Source: Patagioenas fasciata
Lineage: Eukaryota; Chordata; Aves; Columbiformes; Columbidae
Direction: 5' to 3'
Assembly (NCBI RefSeq): GCF_037038585.1
Contig: NC_092521.1
Span: forward strand, 51,592,398-51,656,397
DNA: 64,000 nucleotides
How positions within the stretch are numbered: the first letter of the stretch is position 1; the number at the start of each line of letters is the position of its first letter. A program made the position numbers and the translations under genes. Shown here one piece after another: positions 62,901-64,000 of this stretch. The notes beneath the pieces were generated by a model. It was not told the DNA's origin. It did not search any database and worked only from the letters and a program-made list of their open reading frames with translations.

Positions 62901-64000
62901 AGTTTTTCAATTTTGTAAAGCTCATCTAGCTGATCCTAAAATCTGAAAGGGTGGCTCAACACTTCCAAAGAATCATTTATTTTTCCCAGACTTCTCTAGG
63001 CTTCTGGTATGAAGAGAGCCACAGAAACGTCTGTCTTAAGCCATAGAAGTTTTTCATCTCCCTGAAGTACCACTTTGAAAGACAAATGATTTGAAGTTCA
63101 GCAGCACCATCGGAATTAAAAATTTACATAACCACTTAAGATACAGATGTCGGCTATATAGATACTTATTAGAGTCTCAGATCACACTATTATACTAGCA
63201 TTTGCCTTCCCAAACCACAAAGCTAAAATACAGCCAGCTTAGCAAAAAAAATTACCTAATTCCCTGTGCAACATCTGAAGAAGCTGAAATACAGACAATG
63301 CCAGTCTGAGGTTTTAGTGGTCATTACTTCCCCAGCACTCTCCCCTGTAACATTACCCAACACTACAATCAAGAAAAAAATCAAAACAAAACCCCAGTCT
63401 TGGCCACAACAGTCAATGGGGTCTGGGATCCTCTTAGGGACAATCCCTGTAGCAGTGTCCTGCTGGGCTGTGTGGCTACAAGCCAGAGCCAGCAGTGCCC
63501 CCAAGGAGACCCTCAGCTCCAGGGCTCATTTCAGTTCAGCACAACTTTGATCCACTGACTTTAGGGACATGGCATGAAACCTGGTGCCTACCCAGTTCTT
63601 CCTTACATCTTTGAGGAACATGTTTAAATCTAAAGGGAACATAACTCATACATAAGTAATAACATTTATTTACTCAATTTCTAACATTAATGCTACTATT
63701 ATCTTGATCTCTACTCCTGCAATCAGCCATGCACATTAACTTTACCTAAGGGTGCAGCTCTCCTCATTCCAGTAACTTCCTTTGGTGCCAGTTTCTGCTT
63801 TGACGCATTGTCACCATTAAGGATAAACCCCCCAATAGGCAGAAATGGCAGTAAGAATGACCTCTTAAAACCTAAAATTAAACTTGTCCTACACTTACTT
63901 GACAGTATCTTTCCAATATGACTTTTTTCCCTACTAAATTCAGCATACGCATGGGAATTTGTCCAGGTTTGCCTTCAAAACCTGGCAATTGATAATACAA

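Larger units (their letters stand above)
33200..64000 (-). other. YES1 intron 1 and/or upstream region
   Basis: In other vertebrates the YES1 5' UTR exon lies tens of kilobases upstream of the first coding exon. The acceptor at 33200 with only 8 nt of UTR agrees. No GC-rich exon or CpG island occurs up to 64000, so exon 1 and the promoter are probably beyond the window. Confidence 0.6.
55881..64000. other. Noncoding stretch to the window end
   Basis: No exon is supported. It holds G-runs at 59432-59443 and 60530-60545, A/C-rich simple sequence near 59880-59940, a CpG-dense 90-bp patch (56908-56995), and traces of an ancient repeat (57975-58000, 58545-58615, 62735-62900). A weak CR1-like block lies at 61820-61960 (gaagtccatctggacc). 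Confidence 0.5.

Overview
The window is nuclear DNA of a bird. It carries several CR1 LINE fragments ending in the bird-type 3' octamer repeat, it is AT-rich and intron-dominated, and it encodes a Src-family kinase that matches, as far as I remember it, chicken c-Yes. The species cannot be fixed from the sequence.

The one clearly intact gene is YES1, on the minus strand. I could place all 11 coding exons (33191 down to 18835). Every junction is GT-AG, exon lengths are those typical of the Src family, and the phases join into one 541-codon frame with N-terminal acylation site, unique region, SH3, SH2, kinase and C-terminal regulatory tyrosine. A probable 3' UTR runs to about 16.6-16.7 kb. Everything right of 33.2 kb is YES1 intron 1 and/or upstream DNA; no GC-rich first exon or CpG island was seen there.

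Downstream of YES1, on the same strand and in the place where human ENOSF1 lies, is a row of ENOSF1-like exons (9068 down to about 1558). They are in the right order, mostly with splice sites, so this is a decayed gene and not a processed copy. One exon has two in-frame TGA codons, one junction loses the frame, and several active-site residues are altered. I read it as a unitary ENOSF1 pseudogene. This is the most interesting item in the window.

The rest is mobile DNA and unique noncoding sequence: minus-strand CR1 copies (about 12.4, 25.1, 36.5, 45.1, 51.6-53.1 and 54.6-55.9 kb), a nearly full-length mariner of the Hsmar1 type (34170-35453) with both terminal repeats and a TA duplication but a broken transposase, an hAT terminus (39.2 kb), a palindromic MITE-like hairpin (50802-50919), relics of an ancient amniote repeat (58-63 kb), and a cluster of paired E-boxes (33.9-34.1 kb) close upstream of the first coding exon. 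No rRNA, tRNA, CRISPR or bacterial features were seen.
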